A stretch of 64,000 nucleotides of DNA from Devosia nitrariae. Its GTDB lineage: Bacteria; Pseudomonadota; Alphaproteobacteria; Rhizobiales; Devosiaceae. The stretch covers positions 310,001 to 374,000 of the forward strand of contig NZ_BSNS01000020.1 of the NCBI RefSeq assembly GCF_030160115.1, in the 5' to 3' direction. The position numbers were made by a program, and so were the translations under genes. Below, in pieces: positions 35,734 to 43,742 of this stretch. Below the pieces are notes generated by a model that had not been told where the DNA came from, made no database searches, and worked only from the letters and a program-made list of their open reading frames with translations. Within the stretch, counting starts at the first letter, position 1; each line of letters begins with the position of its first letter.

Positions 35734-35838
35734 TAGAGCGGGCTGGGAAAAAGTGGAAATCGGTTTTCGCAAAAAATACCGCGATAACAAGAATCTAGAG
35801 CGCGAGATTTGATCCAATCAAATCACATCGCGCTCTAG
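35734..35838. repeat. Composite palindromic intergenic repeat, copy 1
   Basis: About 105 bp starting TAGAGCG and ending CGCGCTCTAG. The first half has the elements AAAAAGTGG, GGTTTTCGCAAAA and GCGATAACAA; the second half is a nested palindrome with outer arms CTAGAGCGCGA / TCGCGCTCTAG and inner arms GATTTGAT / ATCAAATC. The element order and several short words match copy 2 at 40081-40182. Its last bases supply the stop codon of the ROK gene at 35835. Repeats of this build (TAGAGCG, AAAAGTGG and an inner dyad) are, as far as I recall, common in Hyphomicrobiales intergenic DNA. Confidence 0.7.
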
Positions 35839-36941
35839 TCACCGCTGAAGAAATGCGATCGTGCGACCGCGCAAGCGCCCCGCTCGAGGGATGTGTCGTC
35901 ATAAACGACGAATTCCGGTTGATTGAGCACGGTTTTGGGAATCCCCGCAAAGTCAGCTCCTATGGGAAGGAGCCTTATGCCTCTGCAGATCCGCTCGACA
36001 ACCTCACGCGGGATTTGTGAAAAGACCGCCACGGCTTCGACATCGAGCAAGGCCAGGACGGCTTGCAGCGGGGCCGAGAGTTGCGCTCCGGCTTCGGCGC
36101 ACCAAGCCTCGAGCCGTGTGCGGCGCTCGCCGGGCAACGCCTCAAACCCGGCCCACTCTTCGATCGCCCCCAGTTCCGACGCGGCAAGGAAATTCGATAT
36201 GGTCGGGCGAGCGCGGCTTTCGGGCAGCAAGGCGCCGATCTCGCCCGCGTTCCCATGCGGTCCATCGTGGATTTGCCCGTCGACAACCAGGGCGCCACCA
36301 ACGCCGGTGCTGAGGAAGAGGCAGAAATAGTGGCTGTAGGTTCTGCCGACCGGCATTCGGACCAATCCGGCCGCGATAGCTCGGGCATCGTTCTGAAGGG
36401 CGATTGGCAGGTCGGCCATGGCACGCAGGCGTGCCTGAAGGTCCACCTCCAACCAACCCGCTGGATCGCCGCGGGCGACTATGCGCCGCCCGCGCTCGAG
36501 GAAAAAGCCTTGTGCGGCAACGCCGAGGCCGAGAAGGTCGGAATGTCCTGGTAGCGCGCTCCGGCACTCCGCGATCAAGTCGCTTGCGATCGGAAGCGCG
36601 CGAGCCGGCGTTCCAACCGCGCCTGTGACCTGCTTCCTGAAGTATTGTGTGCCGGCAAGGTCCTCGGCGGTGACCGAGATGCGCTCCTGGGTGAGAACGA
36701 GACCAAGCACGGCAAGCCTTCCCTCCCGATAGGCGAGCTCTCGCACGGGCTGGCCTGGCCTGCCGTTATGGATCGCCCGCTCGGAGAGTATCCCGTCTTC
36801 GATCAACGGTCGGACCGCGCGCGTCAGGGTCTGCGGAGAAAGCCCCATGATGCGCGACAGCTCCAGCCGGTTCGGCGCGGGCGCACCGAGCGCCAGCTGC
36901 AGGACGCGTTTTTGGACAGGTGAAAACTCTGAACCTGGCAA
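35835..36941 (-). CDS. ROK-family transcriptional regulator (non-ATG start likely)
   Basis: About 368 residues. The N-terminus reads as a MarR-like HTH (L-E-L-S-R-I-M-G-L-S-P-Q-T-L-T-R-A-V-R-P-L-I-E-D-G) and the rest is a ROK domain with G-L-G-V-A-A-Q-G-F-F, Q-N-D-A-R-A-I-A-A-G-L, S-T-G-V-G-G-A-L-V and G-N-A-G-E-I-G-A-L. No ATG lies near the expected start; the TTG at 36941, 11 bp after the glycosidase stop, is my best guess. The open frame continues upstream to 37436, but that part is antisense-frame noise over the glycosidase gene. The stop codon lies inside a repeat. Probable target: the dyad at 41476-41498 before the operon's first gene. Confidence 0.7.
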   Translation of the reverse strand: MPGSEFSPVQKRVLQLALGAPAPNRLELSRIMGLSPQTLTRAVRPLIEDGILSERAIHNGRPGQPVRELAYREGRLAVLGLVLTQERISVTAEDLAGTQYFRKQVTGAVGTPARALPIASDLIAECRSALPGHSDLLGLGVAAQGFFLERGRRIVARGDPAGWLEVDLQARLRAMADLPIALQNDARAIAAGLVRMPVGRTYSHYFCLFLSTGVGGALVVDGQIHDGPHGNAGEIGALLPESRARPTISNFLAASELGAIEEWAGFEALPGERRTRLEAWCAEAGAQLSAPLQAVLALLDVEAVAVFSQIPREVVERICRGIRLLPIGADFAGIPKTVLNQPEFVVYDDTSLERGACAVARSHFFSGD

Positions 36942-36951
36942 CCTCAGGCAC

Positions 36952-38319
36952 TCATGAAAGATCCAGCCGTAGCCCCAAGGGCACCGGACGGTCGTATTCG
37001 GCGAAGGGATCGGCGAAATCATGGCAGACATCGCCAGGCGTGAGGAGCGCGCCGCCATAAGGACGAAACAGCTGCATCGAGCCGCCACCGTCGAGATGAA
37101 GCCCATCGACAGCGCCGCACTCGACCAGCAGGTACGCAAGGTCGTGCAAGGTGGCTCCGCGCGCCTGCCCTCCGCCCGAATAGGAAGAGCGGCCCTCGAT
37201 CGCACAGAAGAACAGCGTCCGGTCGGCGCGAACACCCGCTCCGAGCCGCGCCGCGCGAGTCTCATGAGCGTCGGCGTGCCACCGGAAGGGAGACGGTTGG
37301 CGCAGGTCCCCGCTCGCCTCCCTGACGAAGACGTGCTCGGCCAGCATTGTCGCCTCGTCAACCGACACCTGTCCGCCTGAAACGATGCGCGGTCCAGCCT
37401 GGACGGCGTCCTTGAGCGCCTGTCCTTCGATGACATAATCGAGCGGTTCGCCCGCGATCAGTGCATCAAGCATTTTGGCATCAGGGCGGCCGGGGAAGCG
37501 AAGTACGCAGCCCGTGCGTGGAATGGGCACGTTGCCGCCTGCGATCACCGCTACGGCATGTCGTCCCACAATGACGACCTCGGTGACCGCAGGGGCCACG
37601 GGCGTTCGTCCGTCGAGGGCGCCGAAATAGCGCGCCATGGCGATCGGCCCCGCCACGAGGCCGGGATCGTGGTCACCGAAGGCATGGGTCGCAATGACCT
37701 GTCCGCCCGGCAGGACGATGCGCAGATCGCAGAACTGCACGCGCTCGACCGCGAAACGGCCGGCACGCCCCGTGAGGCTGGCACGGTTCACCTGAGCGGG
37801 TGCCAGGATCGTGCCGCCGACGGCGACGAGGCCGATGGGATCGCCATAGGCTTCGAACGGCGTATCGAACTCCTCGTGGTGGAACAGGAAATAGCTGCCG
37901 TTGGCGAGAAGCTGGTGCCGTTCGAGACTTGCGCTGCGCAGGCGCAGCAGATCCGTGCCTGCCATGGGAACCGGAAGCCGGGTCGGAGCCGTGCCGCGGC
38001 GGTCGCACCAGAGATCGACGGGGCTGGTCCCGACCTCGGCCAGCCGGTCGAGGATTGCTCCGACCCGCGCCGAATGGACCTCGGCCGAGCGCCCATCCCC
38101 CCAGGCGTAGGATCGTGCCGGTTGGCGCACCGAAGGGTGCGGTACGTCGTAGACCGGTGCACCGAGGCGCGCGCGGGCGAGGCGCGCGGCGATGCGGCGG
38201 ACGGCGGGAACTGCCGGCTCAAGGGAATAGGCTTCAACGGCGAAGGCAGCGGCTTCCGCCACCACGATCCGGGCTTTAGCGCCCGAAGACAGCACGATAT
38301 TGGTCTTGGAAACGGACAT
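36952..38319 (-). CDS. Phosphodiester glycosidase (NAGPA-like) domain protein
   Basis: 455 residues. The C-terminal half has the NAGPA/phosphodiester-glycosidase landmarks: T-L-F-F-C-A-I-E-G-R then G-A-T-L-H-D-L-A-Y-L-L and the strongly conserved L-D-G-G-G-S-M-Q-L (about 408-416). This domain removes sugars from phosphodiester links in the human 'uncovering enzyme' and is found in many bacterial proteins. No signal peptide is visible, so it would act in the cytoplasm on an imported sugar-1-phosphodiester or similar compound. The N-terminal 150 residues are not recognised. The gene lies 6 bp after the second permease and 11 bp before the ROK gene. Confidence 0.78.
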   Translation of the reverse strand: MSVSKTNIVLSSGAKARIVVAEAAAFAVEAYSLEPAVPAVRRIAARLARARLGAPVYDVPHPSVRQPARSYAWGDGRSAEVHSARVGAILDRLAEVGTSPVDLWCDRRGTAPTRLPVPMAGTDLLRLRSASLERHQLLANGSYFLFHHEEFDTPFEAYGDPIGLVAVGGTILAPAQVNRASLTGRAGRFAVERVQFCDLRIVLPGGQVIATHAFGDHDPGLVAGPIAMARYFGALDGRTPVAPAVTEVVIVGRHAVAVIAGGNVPIPRTGCVLRFPGRPDAKMLDALIAGEPLDYVIEGQALKDAVQAGPRIVSGGQVSVDEATMLAEHVFVREASGDLRQPSPFRWHADAHETRAARLGAGVRADRTLFFCAIEGRSSYSGGGQARGATLHDLAYLLVECGAVDGLHLDGGGSMQLFRPYGGALLTPGDVCHDFADPFAEYDRPVPLGLRLDLS

Positions 38320-38325
38320 CTTGGA

Positions 38326-39162
38326 TCAGCCCTTGACGCCGCCAGCCATGAAACCCTGGAGCACGTGCCTTTGCGCCAGCACATAGACCAGGACCAGCGG
38401 CAAGGTGGAGACGACGGACCCGGCCATGAACAGGGTCCACTCGGCCTCGTATTCGCTGAAAAGGCTCATCAGCCCGCGCGGGACCGTATAGAGCTCGGGC
38501 GAGTTGAGGTAGAGGATGGGACGCAGCAGTTCGTCCCAGTTTGTAATGAAGGCGACGACGAAGACCGAGACCAGCGCCGGCTGCGCGAGCGGCAGGTAAA
38601 TCTGCCAGAAGACCTTGAACGGACCGGCCCCATCCATGCGGGCGGCCTCGGCGAACTCGTCCGGCAGCGCGGCGAAATACTCGCGCAGCATGAAGGTGCC
38701 GAATGAGCCGACGAAGAATGACGGCACGATCAGGGGCAGGAAGGTGTCCATCCAGCCGAACCAGCGCATCAGCAGAAACTCGGGAATGATGGTGACCTCG
38801 GTCGGCACGAACGCCGTGGCGAGGATGGCGGCAAAGAGCACGTTCTTGCCCTTCAGGGGCAGTCGGGCGAAGGCATAGCCGGCAAGTGAACAGGTCAGCA
38901 CTTGACCGATCGCGGCCGTGAACGAGACGAAAGTCGAGTTCAGGAAGAAGCGCAGGAAGTCCCGCTCGACGAGCACGGTGGCATAGTTTTCAAACGGATG
39001 CTCGGTCAGGAGCATCGACGGCACCAGCGTCGGGGGCAGGCGGAAGAGGTCTCCCGGCTGCTTGAACGAGGTGATCAGCATCCAGGCGAAGGGAGAAAGG
39101 CTGATGGCTGCATAGGCGATGAGTGCGCAATAGAGCGCAAGAAGGCTCGAAGCTCTATTCAT
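38326..39162 (-). CDS. CUT1 sugar ABC transporter permease (MalG type)
   Basis: 278 residues from the ATG at 39162. Six spans, EAA loop E-F-A-E-A-A-R-M-D-G-A-G-P and F-W-Q-I-Y-L-P-L-A-Q-P, ending L-Q-G-F-M-A-G-G-V-K-G. It overlaps the preceding permease by 8 bp. No ATPase gene follows, unlike the other CUT1 operons here; the next gene is the glycosidase. Confidence 0.9.
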   Translation of the reverse strand: MNRASSLLALYCALIAYAAISLSPFAWMLITSFKQPGDLFRLPPTLVPSMLLTEHPFENYATVLVERDFLRFFLNSTFVSFTAAIGQVLTCSLAGYAFARLPLKGKNVLFAAILATAFVPTEVTIIPEFLLMRWFGWMDTFLPLIVPSFFVGSFGTFMLREYFAALPDEFAEAARMDGAGPFKVFWQIYLPLAQPALVSVFVVAFITNWDELLRPILYLNSPELYTVPRGLMSLFSEYEAEWTLFMAGSVVSTLPLVLVYVLAQRHVLQGFMAGGVKG

Positions 39163-40036
39163 GGACCCAACGCCTCCGGAAGTGGAAATTGACGAGGGTG
39201 ACGAGGCCGACGGCGATGCAGAGGAGATAGGCAAGGGCCGAGGCATACCCCATGTCGAAATGGACGAAGGCGTTCTCGTAGACGTAGTAGGCGAGCGTCG
39301 TGGACGCCCGGTTGGGCCCGCCGCCGGTCAACGCGTAGGTGATCTCGAAGGTCTGCGTGGAGCGGACCAGCGCCAGGATCAGCACGAAAAAGAGGCTGCG
39401 CGAGATCAGCGGCACGGTGATCTGCCAGAAACGCTTCAGGGGGCCCGCCCCGTCGATCTTTGCCGCCTCGTGGAAGGTCGGATCGACCGTTTGCAGGCCG
39501 GCAAGCAGCAGCAGCATATAGAACCCGCAATCCTTCCAGATCGAGACGATGGCAACCGATGGCAGAGCCCATGCGGGGTCCGCGAGCCATGCCGGCGGAT
39601 CCGACCACCCCAGCCCTTTGAGCAGATTGTTGAGGAGCCCGAACCGGGTGGAAAATATCCAGCGCCACGCCAGCGTCACCGCGACGGTCGAGGTGATGTA
39701 GGGCAGGAAGAAGCTGCCGCGAAAGAAAGCCGAACTACGCAGGCTGTTGTTGAGGAGAACGGCGAGGACGAGGGCAATGCCGACCGAACCCGGCACGTAG
39801 AGCATGGCGAACCAGAGGGTGTTGAGAAAAACCCGTCCGGCAATCGGCGAGTTCAGGATATGGACGTAATTGTCGAGGCCGGCCCACACGGGCGTGTCGA
39901 AGATGCGCCAGTCGTAGAACGAGAGCGCGAACGACCAGACGATCGGACCGAGCCGGAAGACCAGCAACCCGATTGCGCTTGGCGCCAGGAACAGCACCGC
40001 CAACAGGGTTGGAGAGATTTGCGGCCGCTTGCGCAT
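39155..40036 (-). CDS. CUT1 sugar ABC transporter permease (MalF type)
   Basis: 293 residues starting M-R-K-R-P-Q-I at 40036. About six spans, EAA loop F-H-E-A-A-K-I-D-G-A-G-P with F-W-Q-I-T-V-P-L-I and A-L-T-G-G-G-P-N-R-A-S. The upstream open frame to 40138 runs through the repeat and is not coding. The 149-bp gap to the binding-protein gene is filled by composite repeat copy 2. Confidence 0.9.
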   Translation of the reverse strand: MRKRPQISPTLLAVLFLAPSAIGLLVFRLGPIVWSFALSFYDWRIFDTPVWAGLDNYVHILNSPIAGRVFLNTLWFAMLYVPGSVGIALVLAVLLNNSLRSSAFFRGSFFLPYITSTVAVTLAWRWIFSTRFGLLNNLLKGLGWSDPPAWLADPAWALPSVAIVSIWKDCGFYMLLLLAGLQTVDPTFHEAAKIDGAGPLKRFWQITVPLISRSLFFVLILALVRSTQTFEITYALTGGGPNRASTTLAYYVYENAFVHFDMGYASALAYLLCIAVGLVTLVNFHFRRRWVHE

Positions 40037-40080
40037 GAACCGGTCCCGAGGCTGGCGGGCGCGGGATCGGTTCCCGCGCC

Positions 40081-40182
40081 CTAGAGCGTTTTCAGCAAAA
40101 GTGGACGCCACTTTTGCGGTTCGAAAACGCGACAACAACTAGAGCTACCGTTCCGATTCAATCGGAACGGGAAAGGCTCTAG
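40081..40182. repeat. Composite palindromic intergenic repeat, copy 2
   Basis: About 102 bp, CTAGAGCG to GGCTCTAG. Left part: hairpin GCAAAAGTGG-ACG-CCACTTTTGC flanked by CGTTTTC and GAAAACG. Middle: GCGACAACAACTAGAGC. Right part: perfect dyad CCGTTCCGATT-C-AATCGGAACGG. It has the same modular order as copy 1 but a different inner dyad, so the outer frame is conserved and the inner arms vary together. It lies between the binding-protein and permease genes, where other operons in the window carry single-copy hairpins. Confidence 0.75.
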
Positions 40183-40185
40183 AGG

Positions 40186-41457
40186 TCAACGCGAGAGGAC
40201 GTCGTTGCCGTAGGCGACGAAGGCGTCGATGGCTTCGTCAAGAGACTTGCGCCCGTTGAGGACTTCGTCGATCTCGCCGTTCATGCCGCCCGAACCGGCC
40301 GCAGCATAGCCGCGCCAGGCGCTCCAGTTCTTGCTGAAGCCGGTATAGGTCGGCTGTGCGCCGAGCTCGAGAATGAGCCCCTTGTTGTCCGGCTGCAGGC
40401 CCTCCTCGAGCCAGCTTTCGGTTTCAGCGATCGCCTTGTAGGCCGGCACCTTGCCACCCGGAAAGTCGGCGGGGGTGCGACCCTCGCCCACCATGTGCTG
40501 GATGAACTGCCAGGCGAGATCCTTCTGTTCGGACGTCTCGGCAATCGACATCATGTCGGCCCAGGCATAGGTCACGGCCGTCTCGGGCGTCGCGTCGGGT
40601 CCCATCGGGATGGGCGCGATACCCCATGCAAAGCTGTCGCCCGCGACCTGTCGTGTGTTGTCGATATTCCAGGTGCCGTCCACCCACATGGCGGCCATGC
40701 CAAGGGGGAAGACATCCTGCTGGCGCACACCTTCGAGAGACTGCGGCTGCGGCGCCACCGTGTGCTCGGAAACCAGGCCGACGAGGAACTCCAGGGCATT
40801 GACTGCCTCTTGGGTGGGCTCGAGCGCGGTTTCCTCGGCGTTGATCAGTCTGCCGCCGTTGCGGAAGATCCAGCCATCGGTATGGGCGTAGCGGCCGTAG
40901 AAATAATAGCCCCACTGTTCGGGCTCGCCGTCGCCGTTCTCGTCGATGGTTAGGGCCTTTGCAGCATTGAGGAAATCGTCCCAGGTCCAATCGTCGGAGG
41001 GATAGTCGACGCCGGCGGCGTCGAAGGCATCCTTGTTGTAATAGAGGACCGGCGCCACCCAATTCTGCGGGAAGGCGTAGGGTTCGCCGTCGACCATGCC
41101 GGCTTCGATGGCGGCACCGTAATAGGCGTTGAGGTCGACGCCCTCCATCTGTTCACCGAGGTTGGCAAGGTTGCCCGCCTCGGCCCATTCGGCCACGAAA
41201 CCTGATGACATCGCAAAAACGTCCGGAAGGTCGCCGGCCGCGGCAAGCGCCGACAGGCGCGGCCAATAGTCGTCCGGCGGCAGCGCCTGGGTCTCGACCG
41301 TGACATTGTGCGCCGTCTCGAATTCCTCGATAGCGGGGCCTTCGATTTCGAGCTGGGCTGGATCCCAGGACATGTATCGCAGCACCGTCTCCTGGGCCAG
41401 AACCTGGCCGGAAACCGCGACGAGCACCAAGGCGGCGAAGGGGCTTGAACGCTTCAT
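40186..41457 (-). CDS. CUT1 sugar-binding periplasmic protein
   Basis: 423 residues, SBP family 1, from the ATG at 41457 with GGGAGA upstream. Signal peptide ends G-Q-V-L-A-Q near residue 22; the mature part begins T-V-L-R-Y-M-S-W-D-P and contains V-L-Y-Y-N-K-D-A-F and G-W-I-F-R-N-G-G. An upstream frame to 41703 covers the operator and is not coding. First gene of the ATPase-less operon with the glycosidase and ROK genes. Confidence 0.9.
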   Translation of the reverse strand: MKRSSPFAALVLVAVSGQVLAQETVLRYMSWDPAQLEIEGPAIEEFETAHNVTVETQALPPDDYWPRLSALAAAGDLPDVFAMSSGFVAEWAEAGNLANLGEQMEGVDLNAYYGAAIEAGMVDGEPYAFPQNWVAPVLYYNKDAFDAAGVDYPSDDWTWDDFLNAAKALTIDENGDGEPEQWGYYFYGRYAHTDGWIFRNGGRLINAEETALEPTQEAVNALEFLVGLVSEHTVAPQPQSLEGVRQQDVFPLGMAAMWVDGTWNIDNTRQVAGDSFAWGIAPIPMGPDATPETAVTYAWADMMSIAETSEQKDLAWQFIQHMVGEGRTPADFPGGKVPAYKAIAETESWLEEGLQPDNKGLILELGAQPTYTGFSKNWSAWRGYAAAGSGGMNGEIDEVLNGRKSLDEAIDAFVAYGNDVLSR

Positions 41458-41475
41458 GGATGGTCTCCCTGTCAT

Positions 41476-41498
41476 ATAATTTCCAGTATGGAAATTAT
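41476..41498. promoter_or_regulatory. Perfect inverted-repeat operator upstream of an ABC operon
   Basis: ATAATTTCCA (41476-41485), spacer GTA, TGGAAATTAT (41489-41498): a perfect 10-bp-arm dyad 18 bp before the binding-protein start codon. The position, between promoter and ribosome site, is right for a repressor. The only regulator gene in this operon is the ROK protein at its far end (35835-36941), which makes it the likely partner. Confidence 0.7.
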
Positions 41499-41861
41499 CA
41501 TACCTGCTTATTCCAGGCCAGGATGACAGGGCTATGTCAGGATGGTCGCTCCCGCCGGCTGTTGAGCGTCCGCCCGGGACAACGGGAGCCACGGCCAGTC
41601 GCGTCACTGGGATAGCCGGATTGAGCCTCACCGCAGCGCGTCGACCATTCGAGCGGCTCGAAGAGCAGCTGCTGAGGCCGTAAGCGGATAAAGGTGACGG
41701 CACTGTGAACGTGGCCTAGGCTTGTTGCTGCACTGAGGCTCGGTATGAGATAGTCCACACGCAACAGGCGCGCCGGTCTTTGAGCGAACGACCGCCTGGA
41801 CTTGAGAGCGGGTTGATGCTGACGCCCAGGAGGCACAAGCATCTCGGAGGTTGATCCAGGC
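41499..41861. other. 363-bp intergenic region with a gene remnant
   Basis: The stretch between the ABC operon's operator and the dctB-like gene has no intact gene. An open frame on the minus strand (41537-41935) has no ribosome site and no overall likeness to a family. Its one recognisable piece is the AHSA1-like tail remnant at 41606-41660. Next to dctB, CCCAGGAGG at 41824-41832 and CGGAGG at 41845-41850 are the only ribosome-site-like elements. No convincing promoter was seen. Confidence 0.5.
41606..41660 (-). pseudogene. Remnant of an AHSA1/SRPBCC-family gene 3' end
   Basis: On the minus strand this short piece encodes W-S-T-R-C-G-E-A-Q-S-G-Y-P, 11 of 13 identical to W-S-T-R-Y-G-E-V-Q-S-G-Y-P at the C-terminus of the intact AHSA1-like protein at 48631-49143. 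DNA identity is also evident: GGGATAGCCGGATTG occurs at 41609 and at 48646, and GCGCGTCGACCA recurs after it in both. Likeness fades on both sides, so only the 3' end of a lost paralogue survives. Confidence 0.6.
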
Positions 41862-43742
41862 GTGCGGGAACTGATCAGGTCATGGCAGGCTGGATTGCGG
41901 CATCCCTGGTCCTGGCTGGGATTGGCTTCGGCCATCCTGTTGTTGATGACGCTGGGCTGGGGCGGAGCCTGGGCGACGCGGGTCTACCTCAATGAATCCG
42001 AGGCGCGCGGCCAGAATACGCTGGGTCTGGCCGTCGCCGTTCTGCGCGGCCATCTGGCGCGCTTCGAGCGATTGCCGCAATTGCTGGCTGATCATGAGGA
42101 CATCAAGCGCCTCGTCACCGCTCCGGATGATGGCGCATTCGTCGACCAGATAAATCACTACCTGCGCGAGGTGAACGGCCTGCTCGAAACCTCCGACATC
42201 TACGTCATGCTGCCGGACGGCAATACCGTTGCCGCCAGCAATTTCGATACGGAGACCTCATTTGTCGGTGGCAATTTCTCCTATCGCCCCTATTTCATCG
42301 ACGCGCTGGCGGGCGGGCTCGGGCGGTTCTTCGGGCTGGGCACCACGTCGCTCAAGCGGGGCTATTATTTTGGCGCGCCGATCCATACCGAGGCGGGTAT
42401 TTCAGGAGTGGTCGTCATCAAGATCGATCTCGACGAGATGGAAAGCAGCTGGCGAGGCGGCGACTACGAGGTGATCGTCACCGATCCCGAAGGCATCATC
42501 TTTATGACAAGCGAGACCGACTGGCTGTTCATGTCGGTGCCCCCGTTGACCGAGGATCTGCTGGCACGAACGGCCAAGACCATCCGCTATGCCAATGCCG
42601 AGTTGCGCGATCTTCCCACCAGCCAGCAACGCTATCAGGACGATCATCAGTTGCTGATTGTCGAGGATGGCGCTCCGCGCAAGGAATTCCTGATGGTTTC
42701 CGAGGAGATGGACGAGGCCGGCTGGACGGTCACGGTGCTGCTCGATACAGCCTCGGCACGCTCTCAGGCCGCGGTTACGGTGGTGCTGGCGGTCCTGCTC
42801 ATCGGCCTGGTGGCGCTGTCGGCCGCCATCTATCTGCAGCGCCGCGCCCAGCTGCAGGAACGCTTGCACATCGAGCGGCGGGCGCATGAACAGCTCGAGC
42901 ATCGCGTCATCGAGCGCACCCGGGAGCTGGCGCAGGTCAACGCGCAGCTTGAAGCGGAGATCGGCGAGCGCAAGGCCACTGAAGCGACGTTGCGGCAGAC
43001 CCAGTCGGACCTTATACAGGCCGGCAAGCTCGCGGCGTTGGGCCAGATGTCGGCCGCCCTGTCCCATGAGTTCAACCAGCCACTGGCGGCGGCGCGCAAT
43101 TATGCAGACAATGCCATCGTCCTTGTCGAGCGCGGCCGTATAGAGGACGCCCGCGACACGATGTCGAGAATTGCCGGGCTGATCGACCGTATGGCCTCGA
43201 TTTCCCGTCACTTGCGCAACTTTGCCCGCAAGCCCAACGAGAAGCTCGCTTCGGTCGACCTGGAGCTGGTGACGCGCGAGACCCTGGAGATCATCGGCTG
43301 GCGCATCAAGGATGGCAGTGCGGAGCTGGTCATCGACCTCGGTCCCACGCCGCTCTGGGTCAAGGCCGGCCCGGTGCGTCTGCAACAGGTGCTGGTCAAC
43401 ATCATCGCCAACGCCGTCGATGCCGTCAGCCAAGCCACGGACAAACGTATCGATCTGGTGGCACGCAGGTCCGCCTCGAAAGTGACCATCACCATCCGCG
43501 ACCGCGGGGCGGGCATTCCTGCAGGGCTGGGCGAGCGCATCTTCGACCCGTTCTTTTCCACCAAGGGGGTGGGCAAGGGGCTGGGTCTGGGGCTCTCGAT
43601 CTCCTATAACATCGTCAAGGATTTCGGCGGCGATCTGCGGGTCGAAAACCACCCCGATGGTGGCGCCATCTTCATCATAGAACTCAAGGCAGCGACGCCC
43701 GCGGCCAGCGAGGCTGAAAGCATGGCGGAACCGGCCGAATGA
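41862..43742 (+). CDS. DctB-type sensor histidine kinase
   Basis: 626 residues from a GTG at 41862 (GGAGG 11 nt upstream). Membrane helices near 19-41 and 306-328 flank a periplasmic sensor of about 265 residues with the double-PAS look of DctB (Y-R-P-Y-F-I-D-A-L, G-L-G-T-T-S-L-K-R-G-Y-Y-F-G-A-P-I). A coiled coil (about 335-385) leads to the H box A-L-S-H-E-F-N-Q-P (His402), the N box N-I-I-A-N-A-V-D-A-V and the G boxes D-R-G-A-G-I-P and G-L-G-L-G-L-S. DctB kinases sense C4-dicarboxylates in rhizobia; the partner transporter here is TAXI-type, so the ligand may be another organic acid. Overlaps the dctD-like gene by 4 bp. Confidence 0.88.
   Translation: MRELIRSWQAGLRHPWSWLGLASAILLLMTLGWGGAWATRVYLNESEARGQNTLGLAVAVLRGHLARFERLPQLLADHEDIKRLVTAPDDGAFVDQINHYLREVNGLLETSDIYVMLPDGNTVAASNFDTETSFVGGNFSYRPYFIDALAGGLGRFFGLGTTSLKRGYYFGAPIHTEAGISGVVVIKIDLDEMESSWRGGDYEVIVTDPEGIIFMTSETDWLFMSVPPLTEDLLARTAKTIRYANAELRDLPTSQQRYQDDHQLLIVEDGAPRKEFLMVSEEMDEAGWTVTVLLDTASARSQAAVTVVLAVLLIGLVALSAAIYLQRRAQLQERLHIERRAHEQLEHRVIERTRELAQVNAQLEAEIGERKATEATLRQTQSDLIQAGKLAALGQMSAALSHEFNQPLAAARNYADNAIVLVERGRIEDARDTMSRIAGLIDRMASISRHLRNFARKPNEKLASVDLELVTRETLEIIGWRIKDGSAELVIDLGPTPLWVKAGPVRLQQVLVNIIANAVDAVSQATDKRIDLVARRSASKVTITIRDRGAGIPAGLGERIFDPFFSTKGVGKGLGLGLSISYNIVKDFGGDLRVENHPDGGAIFIIELKAATPAASEAESMAEPAE

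Noticed and set aside
41537..41935. 132-residue minus-strand frame as an intact gene
   Set aside because: No ribosome site, it overlaps the dctB-like start, and only a 13-residue piece resembles anything; treated as a gene remnant.
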